The notes beneath the pieces are model-generated. The model ran no database searches and was not told the origin of the DNA. It saw nothing but the letters and a program-made list of their open reading frames with translations. Positions 26,239 through 35,342 of a stretch of DNA of 64,000 nt are shown one piece after another (the first letter of the stretch is position 1; every line of letters begins with the position of its first letter). Location of the stretch: assembly GCA_963800865.1 (NCBI GenBank), contig CAWDCL010000002.1:620001-684000 (forward strand), written 5' to 3'. The position numbers and the translations under genes were made by a program. The DNA comes from JALOKP01 sp963800865. Its GTDB lineage: Bacteria > Acidobacteriota > Polarisedimenticolia > J045.

Positions 26239-26378
26239 GCGTGGGGGTGCGCGTCGGCGGGCCGGCACGGAGGCCGGCCCCTACAGGGAGCGTGGCGACG
26301 CAGGGCGGGGCGCGCGAGCGGAATGCGCCGGAGCGCGTGGCGCCGGAGCGGGTGGCGCCGCGGGAGAGCGTGCGATGA
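26235..26378 (+). CDS. Small ORF created by the 140-bp duplication
   Basis: 47 residues, beginning MSVGVRVGGPARRPAPTG, identical in its first 18 residues to the start of the histidine kinase as now read. It overlaps the TPR gene stop and the kinase start by ATGA at both ends, so ribosomes could pass through it. It is probably the relic of the kinase's original start rather than a gene with its own role. Confidence 0.4.
   Translation: MSVGVRVGGPARRPAPTGSVATQGGARERNAPERVAPERVAPRESVR
26259..26284 (-). repeat. REP-like hairpin, copy 1
   Basis: On the minus strand GTAG is followed by an 8-bp perfect stem GGGCCGGC / GCCGGCCC with a six-base loop, the GTAG-headed form typical of REP sequences. It lies within coding sequence at the TPR/kinase junction. 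Confidence 0.6.
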
Positions 26379-27670
26379 GCGTGGGGGTGCGCGTCGGCGG
26401 GCCGGCACGGAGGCCGGCCCCTACAGGGTGCGCGGCGCCGCAGGGCGGGGTACCCGAGCGCAATGCGGCTGAGCGCGTGGCGCCGGACCGCGTGGCGCCG
26501 GAACGCGCGGCGCCGGAACGGGTGGCGCTGGAGCGCGAGATCTGCGCGCTGGCCGACGAGCTGACGCGGGCGACGCGGCGGCAGAAGCAGGCGCTGGCGG
26601 AGAAGGACCGCCTGTCGCGGCTGCTCGACGTCGTGCTCGACAACCTCGACGCGGCGGTCGTGCTGGCCGCGCCGGACGGGCGGGCGCTGGCCGCCAACGC
26701 GGCGGCGCGGCAGCTCGGCGCGGAGGCCGGGCGTCCACTGCCGGACCTGCTGGCGGCCGGTGAGACCGGCCCCGCCGCCGCTGCCGGCCCCGCCGCCGCT
26801 GCCGGCCGCGCCGCGCCGTCCGCCGCGCCGTCCGCCGTGCCGCGCCGCCCCGACGGCCCATCGGGCCGGTCGTTCGTCGTCCGCGCGCGCGCCGTCACGC
26901 TGCCCGGCGGCGCGTCGGGCCGGCTCGTGCTGGCGCACGACGTCACGCGGCTGGTGCGGCTCGAGGAGCAGGCGCGCCGGCAGAGCAACCTCGAGGCGCT
27001 CGGGCGGATGGCGGCCGAGCTGGCGCACGAGGTGCGCAATCCGCTCGGCAGCCTGGAGCTGTTCGCGTCGATGCTGGCGAACGACCTCGCCGACCGGCCC
27101 GACGCGCAGGAGCTGGCCGAGCAGGTCCTGCTCGGCGTGCGGCAGCTCTCGGCGACGGTGACGCGGATCCTGGCGACGGTGCGCGGCGGCGCGCCGCGGC
27201 GCGTCGCGCTCGACGCGGCGGCGCTGGCGCGCGAGGCGGCTTCGTTCGTGGCGCCGGTCGCGGCCTCGCGCGGGATCGAGCTGGAGGCGCCGGAGGGGGG
27301 CGAGATGCTCCCGGCGCGGCTCGATCGCGAGGGGGTGCTGCAGGCGCTGCTGAACCTGCTCGGCAACGCGCTCGAGGCGGCGCCGGCCGGCGGCCGGGCG
27401 CGGATCGCGGCGTGGCGGCGGGACGAGGAGATCGGGTTCGACGTCGACGATTCGGGGCCGGGCGTGCCCGACGCGCTGCGCGCGCGGGTGCTCGAGCCCT
27501 TCTTCACGACGCGGGCCGAGGGGACCGGCCTCGGGCTGGCGGTGGTCGAGCGCGTGGCGATCGGCCACGGCGGCGCACTCGAGGTGACGCGCGGCCCGCT
27601 CGGCGGGGCGCGCTTCCGGCTGGTGCTGCGCGACGACGCCATGCGATCCGGCGTGAGGGGCGGATGGTGA
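26375..27670 (+). CDS. Soluble PAS-less/degenerate-PAS histidine kinase (FlrB/NtrB-like)
   Basis: 431 residues, no membrane segment. An N-terminal stretch with a five-residue repeat (VAPER) leads into a coiled coil, a PAS-like sensing region (about 85-190, interrupted by a Pro/Ala-rich loop), then the dimerisation/phospho-acceptor helix with His218 in ELAHEVRNPLGSLE, and an ATPase domain with N, G1 (DVDDSGPGVP) and G2 (GTGLGLAVV) boxes. The first 18 residues derive from a duplicated REP-bearing segment, so the native start may have been different. The response regulator gene overlaps its end by seven bases; the pair resembles flagellar FlrB/FlrC and FleS/FleR. Confidence 0.9.
   Translation: MSVGVRVGGPARRPAPTGCAAPQGGVPERNAAERVAPDRVAPERAAPERVALEREICALADELTRATRRQKQALAEKDRLSRLLDVVLDNLDAAVVLAAPDGRALAANAAARQLGAEAGRPLPDLLAAGETGPAAAAGPAAAAGRAAPSAAPSAVPRRPDGPSGRSFVVRARAVTLPGGASGRLVLAHDVTRLVRLEEQARRQSNLEALGRMAAELAHEVRNPLGSLELFASMLANDLADRPDAQELAEQVLLGVRQLSATVTRILATVRGGAPRRVALDAAALAREAASFVAPVAASRGIELEAPEGGEMLPARLDREGVLQALLNLLGNALEAAPAGGRARIAAWRRDEEIGFDVDDSGPGVPDALRARVLEPFFTTRAEGTGLGLAVVERVAIGHGGALEVTRGPLGGARFRLVLRDDAMRSGVRGGW
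26399..26424 (-). repeat. REP-like hairpin, copy 2
   Basis: Identical to the copy 140 bases upstream; duplicated together with its surroundings. Confidence 0.6.
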
Positions 27671-29032
27671 CGGAACGGCCTTCGGTACTGGTGGTGGACG
27701 ACCAGCCGGCGATGCGGCTGGCGATGACGCGCGTGCTGGAACGGGCGGGCTACGAGGTCACGCGCTGCGAGGACGGGCGGGAAGCGCTGTCCGCGCTCGA
27801 CGCGCGCCCCTGGGACGCGATGGTCAGCGACGTGCGGATGCCGGGCGTGGACGGGCGCGAACTGCTCGGCCGCGCGCTGGCGCTGCGGCCGGCGCTGAAG
27901 GTGATCATGGTGACCGCCTTCGGTACCGTGGAGGACGCCGTCGAGGCGATCCGCCGCGGCGCGCACGACTACCTGCTCAAGCCGTTCGCGCCCGAGGCGC
28001 TGGTCGCCGCCGTGCAGCGCGCACTGGCCGGCCGCGCCGAACGGGTCGCGCCGGGCGAGGCGCCGCACCCGCCGATCGTCGGCCGCGAGCCGCGCTTCGC
28101 CGACCTGCTGGCGCGCGTGCGCCTGGCCGCCGCGTCGGACGCGACGGTGCTCCTGACCGGCGAGAGCGGGACCGGGAAGGAGGTCATCGCGCGCCTGCTC
28201 CACGCCGAGAGCCCGCGCGCCGCCGGGCCGTTCGTCGCCGTCAACTGCGCCGCGCTCCCGGGCGACCTGCTCGAGGCCGAGCTGTTCGGCGTCTGCAAGG
28301 GGGCCTTCACCGGCGCCGACCGCGACCGCAAGGGGCGCTTCGAGCGGGCCTGCGGCGGGACGCTGCTGCTGGACGAGATCGGCGACCTGCCGGTCGGACT
28401 GCAGGCCAAGCTGCTGCGCGCGCTGGAGGAGCGGGTGGTCGTGCCGCTCGGCGGCGGCACGCCGCGGCCGCTCGACCTCCGCCTCGTCGCCGCCACCCAC
28501 CAGGACCTGGGGCAGGCGGTGGCCGACGGGCGCTTCCGGCAGGACCTCTACTTCCGGCTGAGCGTGATCCCGCTGCGCGTCCCGGCGCTGCGCGAGCGCG
28601 CGGCCGACGTCGCGCTGCTGGCCCAGCACATGGCCGGGCGAGATCGCGGCGCGGATGGGGAAGCCGGTCCCCGCGATCACGCCGCGCGCGCTGACGCGGA
28701 TGGCGACCCACCCCTGGCCGGGCAACGTGCGCGAGCTGAAGAACGTGATGGAGCGCGCGGTCGTGATGGACCGCACCGGCGTGATCGACACCGGCGACCT
28801 GTTCCTCGATGGAACGGTCCCCTCGCCGGCGGGCGACGTCCTGATGCCGGGGCTGACGGTCGCGGAGATGGAGCGGCGGCTGATCGAGCGGACGCTCGAC
28901 GCCGTCGGCGGGAACCGGACCCGGGCCTCGGAGATGCTGGGGATCTCGGTCCGGACGCTGCGCAACAAGCTGCGGCTCTTCCGGGGAGAGGCCCCGGCGG
29001 GCGCCGGCGTCGGGCTGGCGTCAAGTCCATGA
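27664..29032 (+). CDS. NtrC-family sigma-54 response regulator, FlrC/FleR-like (one frameshift)
   Basis: Receiver domain with Asp56 (AMVSDVRMPG) and Lys106, AAA+ domain with Walker A GESGTGKE (166-173) and GAFTGA (213-218), and a C-terminal Fis-type helix-turn-helix (GGNRTRASEMLGISVRTLRN). The frame shifts by one base near 28640, between ADVALLAQHMAG and EIAARMGKPVPAI; both halves read well and the sum (about 455 residues) is the normal family length, so an extra G is the simplest explanation. Encoded with its kinase and followed within 110 bases by flgB, whose promoter is of sigma-54 type; it is the likely activator. Confidence 0.88.
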
Positions 29033-29095
29033 CGCCCCCCGGAGGAATCTGCCGCCCGGGCGGCGCTTTCGGCCCGGAAACCGCGGGGTTCCCGC

Positions 29096-29109
29096 GGCAC
29101 GGGGCTTGC
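29096..29109 (+). promoter_or_regulatory. Sigma-54 promoter of the flgB operon
   Basis: GGCACGGGGCTTGC fits the sigma-54 consensus with GG and GC ten bases apart. The predicted start point, near 29121, is about 18 bases before the flgB ATG. The pattern is the same as that upstream of the TPR gene. Confidence 0.8.
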
Positions 29110-29138
29110 TCAGGGATGAGGGGATGGAGGACCGCGCG

Positions 29139-29519
29139 ATGAAGGTCGGCGATCCGGGAAGCGACCCGTATCTCGGGAAGGTCCAGCGTGCGCTCGACGT
29201 CATGACCCGGCGTCAGACGCTGGTGGCCTCGAACGTCAGCAACCTCGACACGCCCGGCTACCGGACGGTCGACCTCGACTTCACCGCGGCGCTGGCGGAC
29301 GCCATCGCCTCGCCCGACGGGCCGCCCGGCGAGACCGCCGCGGCCCGCGCCGAGCGGGTGCGCGGGCTGGTGCTGCGCAACGACGGCAACAACGTCGACC
29401 TCGACCGCGAGATGCTCGCGATGGGCGAGGTCCGCAGCCGCTACGAGGCGGCCACCGCGATGCTGCGCTTCCACGTGCGCCAGCTCCGCACCGCGATCAC
29501 CGAGGGGAGGACCGGCTGA
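29139..29519 (+). CDS. flgB: Flagellar basal-body rod protein FlgB
   Basis: 126-residue proximal rod subunit. The family hallmark SNVSNLDTPGYR (residues about 28-39) is present, followed by the disordered middle and a C-terminal helix. The ATG at 29139 is chosen over upstream ATGs because it has GGAGG eight bases before it and lies downstream of the sigma-54 transcription start. First gene of the fli/flg operon; its stop overlaps the flgC start. Confidence 0.93.
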   Translation: MKVGDPGSDPYLGKVQRALDVMTRRQTLVASNVSNLDTPGYRTVDLDFTAALADAIASPDGPPGETAAARAERVRGLVLRNDGNNVDLDREMLAMGEVRSRYEAATAMLRFHVRQLRTAITEGRTG

Positions 29520-29947
29520 TGAGTCTCGGATCGACGATCAAGATCGCTGCCTCGGGACTCGAGGCGCAGCGCGCGCGGCTCGAGCTGATCGCGTCGAACC
29601 TGGCCAACGCGCAGACCACCCGCACCGCCGAGGGCGGCCCCTTCCGGCGGCAGCTGGCGGTCTTCGCGGCGAAGCCGGTCGAGGGGGGCGGGTTCGCCGG
29701 CGCGCTCGACGAGGCGGCCCGCGGCGCGCAGCTCATCGACGCCCGGCCCGATCCGCGGCCGCCGGTGATGCGCTACGAGCCCGGCCACCCCGACGCCAAC
29801 CCCGAGGGGTACGTCGCCTACCCGAACATCGATCCCGCGGAGGAGATGGTCGACATGCTCTCCGCGGTCCGCACCTACGAAGCCAACGTCAACGTCGTCA
29901 AGACCGCGCGCCAGATGAACGAAAGCGCGCTGTCGATGATCCGCTGA
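29519..29947 (+). CDS. flgC: Flagellar basal-body rod protein FlgC
   Basis: 142-residue rod subunit with N-terminal LIASNLANAQTTRT motif, GYVAYPNID segment and C-terminal helix EEMVDMLSAVRTYEANVNV, all diagnostic for FlgC. The start codon overlaps the flgB stop (TGATG). Confidence 0.95.
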   Translation: MSLGSTIKIAASGLEAQRARLELIASNLANAQTTRTAEGGPFRRQLAVFAAKPVEGGGFAGALDEAARGAQLIDARPDPRPPVMRYEPGHPDANPEGYVAYPNIDPAEEMVDMLSAVRTYEANVNVVKTARQMNESALSMIR

Positions 29948-29961
29948 GCGGGAGGGGCGCG

Positions 29962-30273
29962 ATGAAGACCGGCAGCATCCAGGACCTCGGCCGGATCCAG
30001 CCGCTCGACAAGGACCTCACCGGTCCGGCGCCGTCCCCGGCGCCCGGCGGCGGCCCCAGCTTCGCCGAGTCGCTCGAGAGCGCGATCCGCGGCGTGGACG
30101 GCGAGATGCAGGCCGCCGACAAGGCCTCGCTCGACTACATCGGGGGCAAGGGGAACGACCTGCACAGCGTGCTGATCCAGATGGAGCGCGCCGACCTTTC
30201 GTTCCGGACGATGGTCGAGGTGCGCAACAAGCTGCTCGAAGCCTACAAGGAAGTGATGCGGATGCCGGTCTGA
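29962..30273 (+). CDS. fliE: Flagellar hook-basal body protein FliE
   Basis: 103-residue protein linking the MS ring to the rod. Conserved C-terminal part with LIQMERADLSFRTMVEVRNK and LLEAYKEVMRMPV is clear; the N-terminal third is a Pro/Gly-rich linker. It lies 14 bases after flgC in the usual flgBC-fliEFGHIJ order. Confidence 0.94.
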   Translation: MKTGSIQDLGRIQPLDKDLTGPAPSPAPGGGPSFAESLESAIRGVDGEMQAADKASLDYIGGKGNDLHSVLIQMERADLSFRTMVEVRNKLLEAYKEVMRMPV

Positions 30274-30308
30274 CCGGCAGGCCGCGCGCAACGGACTGAG
30301 GCCAAGCC

Positions 30309-31892
30309 ATGCAGGAACTCTTCCAGCAGATCTCCGCCGCCTGGAACGCGCTCACGCTGCGTCAGCGGATGACCCTGTTCATTACGGCGGCGCTGACGGT
30401 CGGCGCGGTCGGAGCGATCGTCTACTGGGCGCAGCAGCCGACCTGGGGCGTGCTCTACACCGGCCTCGACCCGCGCGACGCGCAGGCGGTCGTGCAGGAG
30501 CTGCAGTCGCAGAAGGTGGCGGTCCGGGTCGCCAACGGTGGCGGGTCGGTCGAAGTGCCGCTCGAGCAGGTCGACAAGCTGCGGATGCAGATGGCGGTCA
30601 AGGGGCTGCCGGAGAGCGGGAAGTTCGGCTTCATGGAGATGTTCTCCGGCGACAACATCGCGCAGTCGAGCCAGGTCCAGAAGATCCGCTACCAGAAGGC
30701 CCTGGAAGACGAGCTGGCGAGCACGATCGAGGCGCTGGACGAGGTCAAGTCGGCGCGCGTGCACCTGGTGCTCCCCGGCGACCGGGTCTTCGTCGACGAC
30801 AAGAACGTCGCCAAGGCCTCGGTCACGGTCGGCCTGCGATCGGGGGTCGCGCTGGCGCCGGAGAAGATCCAGGCGATCGCGCGGATCGTCGCGGGGGCGG
30901 TGCCCGAGCTGTCGCTCGACCAGGTCAACGTGCTCGACACGCAGGGGCACGTCCTGTGGGAAGGGGACGGCGACGGCTCGGCGATCGCCGGCTCGCGCCA
31001 GATCGAGATGCGCGCGGCGATGGAGAAGGACGTCAACGGCAAGGTCGGGCGGGTGCTCGAGCCGCTGGTCGGCCCCGACGGCTTCGTCGTCAAGACCACG
31101 GCCGAGGTCGACTTCCAGAAGGTCCTGCGGCGCGAGAAGAACTTCGACCCGGAGGGTGGCGTCCTGCTCTCGGAGGAGAAGACGAAGGAAAAGCAGAGCT
31201 CCTCGTTCGCGGCGGCCGGCGTGCCGGGCACCGCCTCGAACCTCCCCGGCGGGCCGGGCGGCGCGGCCGACTCCGGCGCCGGCGACCTCTCCGAGCGGCA
31301 GAACCAGCGCGCGAACTATGACTACTCGGTCAGCGAGTCGTCGATCGAGCAGCCGATCGGGCAGCTCCAGCGGCTCTCGGTCGCGGTGCTGGTCGACCAG
31401 CGCTGGAGCGAGGTCGAGGGAGCCGAGGGGAAGGAGCGGAAGGCGGCTCCGCGCAGCGACGAGGAGATCGCGCAGATCGAGGACCTCGTCAAGGGTGCGA
31501 TCGGCTTCGACGCGCAGCGCGGCGACCGGGTGACCGTGGAGCAGGTGGCGTTCCAGCGCGCGCCGGTCGAGACCGCAGGCGGCGGCTTCGACGTCCGCCC
31601 GTGGCTGCCCGTGGTGAAGTGGGTGGCGCTGGTCGCGCTGGCGCTGATGGCGTTCTTCCTGCTCGTGCGGCCGCTGCTCAAGACGCTCCGCCTGGCCGCC
31701 ACGGGGCGGCACGACATCCTGTCCTCACCGGTCGCGAGCGGCGCCTCGGCGGTCCCGGCCACGCTGCAGCTCGGCAAGCCGTCGGCGGTCGAGCTGATGC
31801 GCCAGCGGCTGACTTCCGTCGCCACCGAGCAGCCCGAGGGGATGGCCCAGACCCTCCGCATCTGGCTGCACGAATCCCGCGACGAGAAGTAG
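30309..31892 (+). CDS. fliF: Flagellar MS-ring protein FliF
   Basis: 527-residue inner-membrane ring protein. Two membrane segments bracket the periplasmic ring-building domains: about residues 21-43 (MTLFITAALTVGAVGAIVYW) and about 436-458. The YscJ/FliF domain is recognised by LYTGLDPRDAQAVVQEL and the region around EDELASTIEALDEVKSARVH. The cytoplasmic C-terminal tail that binds FliG is present. Starts at ATG with nearby purine-rich sequence 35 bases after fliE. Confidence 0.96.
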   Translation: MQELFQQISAAWNALTLRQRMTLFITAALTVGAVGAIVYWAQQPTWGVLYTGLDPRDAQAVVQELQSQKVAVRVANGGGSVEVPLEQVDKLRMQMAVKGLPESGKFGFMEMFSGDNIAQSSQVQKIRYQKALEDELASTIEALDEVKSARVHLVLPGDRVFVDDKNVAKASVTVGLRSGVALAPEKIQAIARIVAGAVPELSLDQVNVLDTQGHVLWEGDGDGSAIAGSRQIEMRAAMEKDVNGKVGRVLEPLVGPDGFVVKTTAEVDFQKVLRREKNFDPEGGVLLSEEKTKEKQSSSFAAAGVPGTASNLPGGPGGAADSGAGDLSERQNQRANYDYSVSESSIEQPIGQLQRLSVAVLVDQRWSEVEGAEGKERKAAPRSDEEIAQIEDLVKGAIGFDAQRGDRVTVEQVAFQRAPVETAGGGFDVRPWLPVVKWVALVALALMAFFLLVRPLLKTLRLAATGRHDILSSPVASGASAVPATLQLGKPSAVELMRQRLTSVATEQPEGMAQTLRIWLHESRDEK

Positions 31893-31894
31893 CC

Positions 31895-32926
31895 ATGACC
31901 GAAGAACCGCTCACCGGGACCCAGAAGGCCGCCATCCTGATCGCGCTGATCGGCGAGGACGCCGCGGGGAACGTCCTCAAGCACCTCGATCAGCCCGAGA
32001 TCCGCCAGATCACGATGGAGATCGCGAAGATCAAGATGATCGACCCGTCCGAGTACGCGGGCGTGCTGCGGGAGTTCGTCGAGCTGGTCGCGAACGCCCG
32101 CGGGCTGGAGCTGGCGGGGCCGCACCTGGCCCGCAAGCTGCTGCAGCGCGCGATGCCGGACGAGGTCGACCGGCTGGTCAAGGACCCCGACAAGCGCAAG
32201 GTCCGGGACGACGAAGACGAGGGGGGCGAGGTCCAGCTGCCCGAGCTGCCGGAGCCGCTGATGAGCGCGTCGTCGCGCCGCGTCGCGATGCTGCTGGCCG
32301 AAGAAGCGCCGCAGACCGCCGCACTGGTGCTGGCGCACCTGCCGCCGCGCAAGGCGGCGCGGATCATGCTCCTGCTGCCGGCGGAACGGCGGCTCGACGT
32401 CACGCGCCGGATGGCGACGATCCGCGAGATCCGTCCCGACGTCGTCCACCGCGTGGCGCAGGTCCTGCAGGCCAAGCTGACGGCGATCAACGAGGAGCCG
32501 CTGGTCCCGATGAACGGCGTCCAGACCGCGGCCGACACGCTGACCAAGATGGGACGCTCCGCCGGCAAGGAGATCGTCGAGGCGATGTCCGAGGACTTCC
32601 CCGACCTCTCCAAGCAGCTGCGCGACATGCTCTTCACCTTCGACATGCTGCGCGGCCTGGGCGACCGGGACTGCCAGGAGGTGCTGCGGCAGGTCGATCG
32701 CGGCACGCTCGCGCTGGCGCTCAAGGGGGGCGACCCGGAGGTGACGCAGCTCTTCATGAACAACATGTCCGAGCGCGCGTCCCAGATGCTGACCGAGGAG
32801 ATGGACCTGATCGGCGCACCGCGCCTGACCGACATCGAGCGCGCGCAGCGGACGATCATCGAGCTGGTGCTGAAGCTCGAGGCGGAGGGGTCGATCACCC
32901 TGGAGGAGACGGCCGGTGCCGCCTAG
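31895..32926 (+). CDS. fliG: Flagellar motor switch protein FliG
   Basis: 343 residues in N, M and C armadillo domains. N-terminal GTQKAAILIALIGED contacts FliF, and the C-terminal torque helix region carries the charged residues seen in QVLRQVDRGTLALALKGGD-type segments. Length and order match the family. A Glu/Asp-rich insertion (RDDEDEGGE) lies between N and M domains. Two bases separate it from fliF, and it overlaps fliH by 11 bases. Confidence 0.96.
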   Translation: MTEEPLTGTQKAAILIALIGEDAAGNVLKHLDQPEIRQITMEIAKIKMIDPSEYAGVLREFVELVANARGLELAGPHLARKLLQRAMPDEVDRLVKDPDKRKVRDDEDEGGEVQLPELPEPLMSASSRRVAMLLAEEAPQTAALVLAHLPPRKAARIMLLLPAERRLDVTRRMATIREIRPDVVHRVAQVLQAKLTAINEEPLVPMNGVQTAADTLTKMGRSAGKEIVEAMSEDFPDLSKQLRDMLFTFDMLRGLGDRDCQEVLRQVDRGTLALALKGGDPEVTQLFMNNMSERASQMLTEEMDLIGAPRLTDIERAQRTIIELVLKLEAEGSITLEETAGAA

Positions 32927-33536
32927 CCGCCTGCTCGACGCCTCGGACGCGCAGCGCTTCGAGCCCCCGGAGCTGGAGGTCGACGCGATCGCGCTCTACA
33001 ACACGGGCGAGGTCCGCGACGACGAGCGGGCCCAGGCCAGGCGCCTCGCCGAAGCGGTCCGTGCGGGGTACGCCGAGGGGCTCGAGCGCGGGCAGCGGGA
33101 GGGGCTGGCGGAGACGGAGCGGCAGCAGCGCGCGGCCGCCGAGCGGCTGGCGCGGTCGCTGGCGACGCTCCACGGGCTGGAGCGCCAGATCCTGCACGAG
33201 GTGCGGGCCGAGGTGACGGAGCTGGCGGTCGGGATCGCGTCGAAGATCGTGCGCGAGAAGATCGCCGCCGGCGAGCCGGTGGCGGTGCGGATCGTGCAGG
33301 AGGTCTTCGCGCGGATCGGGCCGGGGGTCGGGCGCAAGGTGCGGCTCAGCCCGGCCGACCTCGAGGCGGTCACGGCGGCGGCCGCGACGCTCGCCGAGCC
33401 GGGGAGCGTGCAGCTGATCGCCGACCCGGCGATCGAGCGCGGCGGCCTGCTGGTCGAGTGCGCGGAGGAGGACATCGACGCCCGGATCGCGACGGCGGTC
33501 GATATCTTCCGCGACGCGCTGGAGGACCCGGCGTGA
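32916..33536 (+). CDS. fliH: Flagellar assembly protein FliH
   Basis: 206-residue stator of the flagellar export ATPase. A GTG start overlaps fliG and has GGAGGAG upstream. The central part is a charged coiled coil rich in Arg/Glu/Ala/Gln, and the C-terminal domain (EVTELAVGIASKIVREKI onward) matches FliH/V-ATPase subunit E-like proteins. Position between fliG and fliI supports the call. Confidence 0.88.
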   Translation: MPPSRLLDASDAQRFEPPELEVDAIALYNTGEVRDDERAQARRLAEAVRAGYAEGLERGQREGLAETERQQRAAAERLARSLATLHGLERQILHEVRAEVTELAVGIASKIVREKIAAGEPVAVRIVQEVFARIGPGVGRKVRLSPADLEAVTAAAATLAEPGSVQLIADPAIERGGLLVECAEEDIDARIATAVDIFRDALEDPA

Positions 33537-34867
33537 GCGCGACCGTGGTCCGCGAGATGCACGAGTCGCTTCACCGCGCGGCCGAGCGCGTCGCGCTGCG
33601 GGAGCCGCTCCGCCGCGCCGGGCGCGTCGTGCGCGCCGTGGGCCTGGCGGTCGAGAGCGTCGGGCCGCGGGTCGCGGTCGGTGAGGAGTGCCGGCTGGAG
33701 GACGCCGAAGGCGAGCTGCTCTCGCTGGCCGAGGTCGTCGGCTTCGAAGGGAACCGGATCTACTCGATGCCGATCGACGCGCTGCGTGGCCTCCGGCACG
33801 GCGACCGGCTGGTCGCGACCGGCCGCACGCCGCGCGTTCCGGTCGGGGACGCGCTGCTGGGCCGGGTGCTGGACGCCGAGGCCAAGCCGCTCGACGGCAA
33901 GGGCCCGCTGCCGCCGATGCCGCTGCGCTCGATCCACGCCGACGCCGTGCCCGCGATGCAGCGCCCGCGGATCCGCGAGGTGATGGCGACCGGGATCCGC
34001 TCGATCGACGCCGCGCTGACGATCGGCCGCGGCCAGCGGATCGGGATCTTCTCCGGGGCCGGCGTCGGGAAGAGCCGGCTGCTGGGCGGGATCGCGCGCC
34101 ACGCCGCGGACGACGTGATCGTCATCGCGCTGGTCGGCGAGCGCAACCGCGAGGTGCGCGAGTTCGTCGAGGGGGACCTCGGGCCGGGGCTCGCGCGCGC
34201 GGTCGTCTTCGTCGCCACCTCGGACGAGTCGGCGCTGCGGCGCGTGCGCTGCGCGCTGGCCGCGACGACCGTGGCGGAGGGATTCCGGCGCGAGGGGCGG
34301 AACGTCACCTTCCTGATGGACTCCCTGACCCGCGTCGCGATGGCGCTGCGCGAGATCGGCCTCTCCACCGGCGAGCCGCCCTCGAACAAGGGCTACACGC
34401 CGTCCGTCTTCGCCTTCCTGCCGCGGCTGCTCGAGCGCGCCGGGCGCGAGGAGGGGGGCGGCGCGATGACCGGGCTGTACACCGTCTTCGTCGAAGGGGA
34501 CGACCTGAACGACCCGATCAGCGACGCCGCGCGCGCGATCCTCGACGGCCACATCGTGCTGGCGCGCAAGCTGGCCGAGCGCGGCCACTACCCGGCGGTG
34601 GACGTGCTGGCGTCGGTCTCGCGGGTCATGCCCCACGTCGCCAGCCGCGAGCACCAGGCGGCGGCGCAGCGGCTGCGGCGGCTGATGGCGATCTACCGCG
34701 ACAACGAGGACCTGGTCGCGATCGGCGCCTACCGGCCGGGGATCGACGAGGCGCTCGACGAGGCGGTCAAATGGCACCGCCCGATCGAGGAATACCTGCA
34801 GCAGGATCTCACCGTCGCCAGCCCGCTGGTCGAGACCCTCGCCGGGCTCGACGCGATCGGGGCCTGA
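33533..34867 (+). CDS. fliI: Flagellar export ATPase FliI
   Basis: 444-residue F1-beta-like ATPase of the type III export apparatus. Walker A is GAGVGKS (175-181), the catalytic region VIVIALVGERNREVREFVE and Walker B NVTFLMDSLTRVA are clear, as is the SxGEPPxxKGYTPSVF segment that separates FliI from F1-ATPase. Its GTG start overlaps the fliH stop (GTGA). Two bases separate it from fliJ. Confidence 0.96.
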   Translation: MSATVVREMHESLHRAAERVALREPLRRAGRVVRAVGLAVESVGPRVAVGEECRLEDAEGELLSLAEVVGFEGNRIYSMPIDALRGLRHGDRLVATGRTPRVPVGDALLGRVLDAEAKPLDGKGPLPPMPLRSIHADAVPAMQRPRIREVMATGIRSIDAALTIGRGQRIGIFSGAGVGKSRLLGGIARHAADDVIVIALVGERNREVREFVEGDLGPGLARAVVFVATSDESALRRVRCALAATTVAEGFRREGRNVTFLMDSLTRVAMALREIGLSTGEPPSNKGYTPSVFAFLPRLLERAGREEGGGAMTGLYTVFVEGDDLNDPISDAARAILDGHIVLARKLAERGHYPAVDVLASVSRVMPHVASREHQAAAQRLRRLMAIYRDNEDLVAIGAYRPGIDEALDEAVKWHRPIEEYLQQDLTVASPLVETLAGLDAIGA

Positions 34868-34868
34868 G

Positions 34869-35342
34869 ATGGCGCGCTTCGTCTTCCCGCTCGACGTGCC
34901 GCTGCGGCTGGCGCGCGTCCAGCGCGGACAGGCGCGGCGCGAGCTGGCTGCGGCGATCCGCGCGGCGGCGGCCGCGGAGGAGGCGCTGCAGCAGGCGGCG
35001 CTCGCGCTGCGCGAGGCGGGGCGGCAGATCGACCGCGAGCGCGTGGCCGGCGTGACCGGCCGCGAGCTGGCCACGCTGTCCCAGCTCTACGAGCGCGCGC
35101 AGTCGCGGGTTCCGGCGCTGCGGGTGCGGCGCGACGCGGCGGTGGAGCGCGAGCTGGAGGCCCGCGGGCGCCTCGCCGCGGCGACCCGCGAGGCGCAGGT
35201 GCTCGAGCGCCTGCGCGAGGAAGCCCAGGCCCGCTTCCTGGCCGAGGAAGGGCGTCACGAGCAGTTGGCGAGCGACGATCTCGTGCTGGTCCGCCGCACG
35301 CGCAGCGTGCTGGCGGAGCAGCAGCGGAGACGGCTGTCATGA
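34869..35342 (+). CDS. fliJ: Flagellar export protein FliJ
   Basis: 157 residues, almost entirely a two-helix coiled coil rich in Ala, Arg and Glu. Sequence identity in this family is low; the call rests on size, coiled-coil nature, the FPLDVPLRLARVQ start and position directly after fliI. The family acts as the central stalk of the export ATPase. Confidence 0.85.
   Translation: MARFVFPLDVPLRLARVQRGQARRELAAAIRAAAAAEEALQQAALALREAGRQIDRERVAGVTGRELATLSQLYERAQSRVPALRVRRDAAVERELEARGRLAAATREAQVLERLREEAQARFLAEEGRHEQLASDDLVLVRRTRSVLAEQQRRRLS

Larger units (their letters stand above)
26221..26500 (+). repeat. 140-bp tandem duplication across the TPR/kinase gene junction
   Basis: Positions 26221-26360 and 26361-26500 are two copies of one 140-base unit, nearly identical over the first 68 bases and diverged later. 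Each copy carries the start codon context GCGATGAGC and one REP-like hairpin. The unit length is not a multiple of three, so the first copy's start codon leads to a stop at the second copy's start codon. Confidence 0.9.

Noticed and set aside
24307..29100. Long minus-strand open frames opposite the TPR, kinase and regulator genes
   Set aside because: High-GC shadow frames; the plus strand carries recognisable kinase and NtrC motifs, and the minus frames show only Arg/Ala/Gly/Pro bias.
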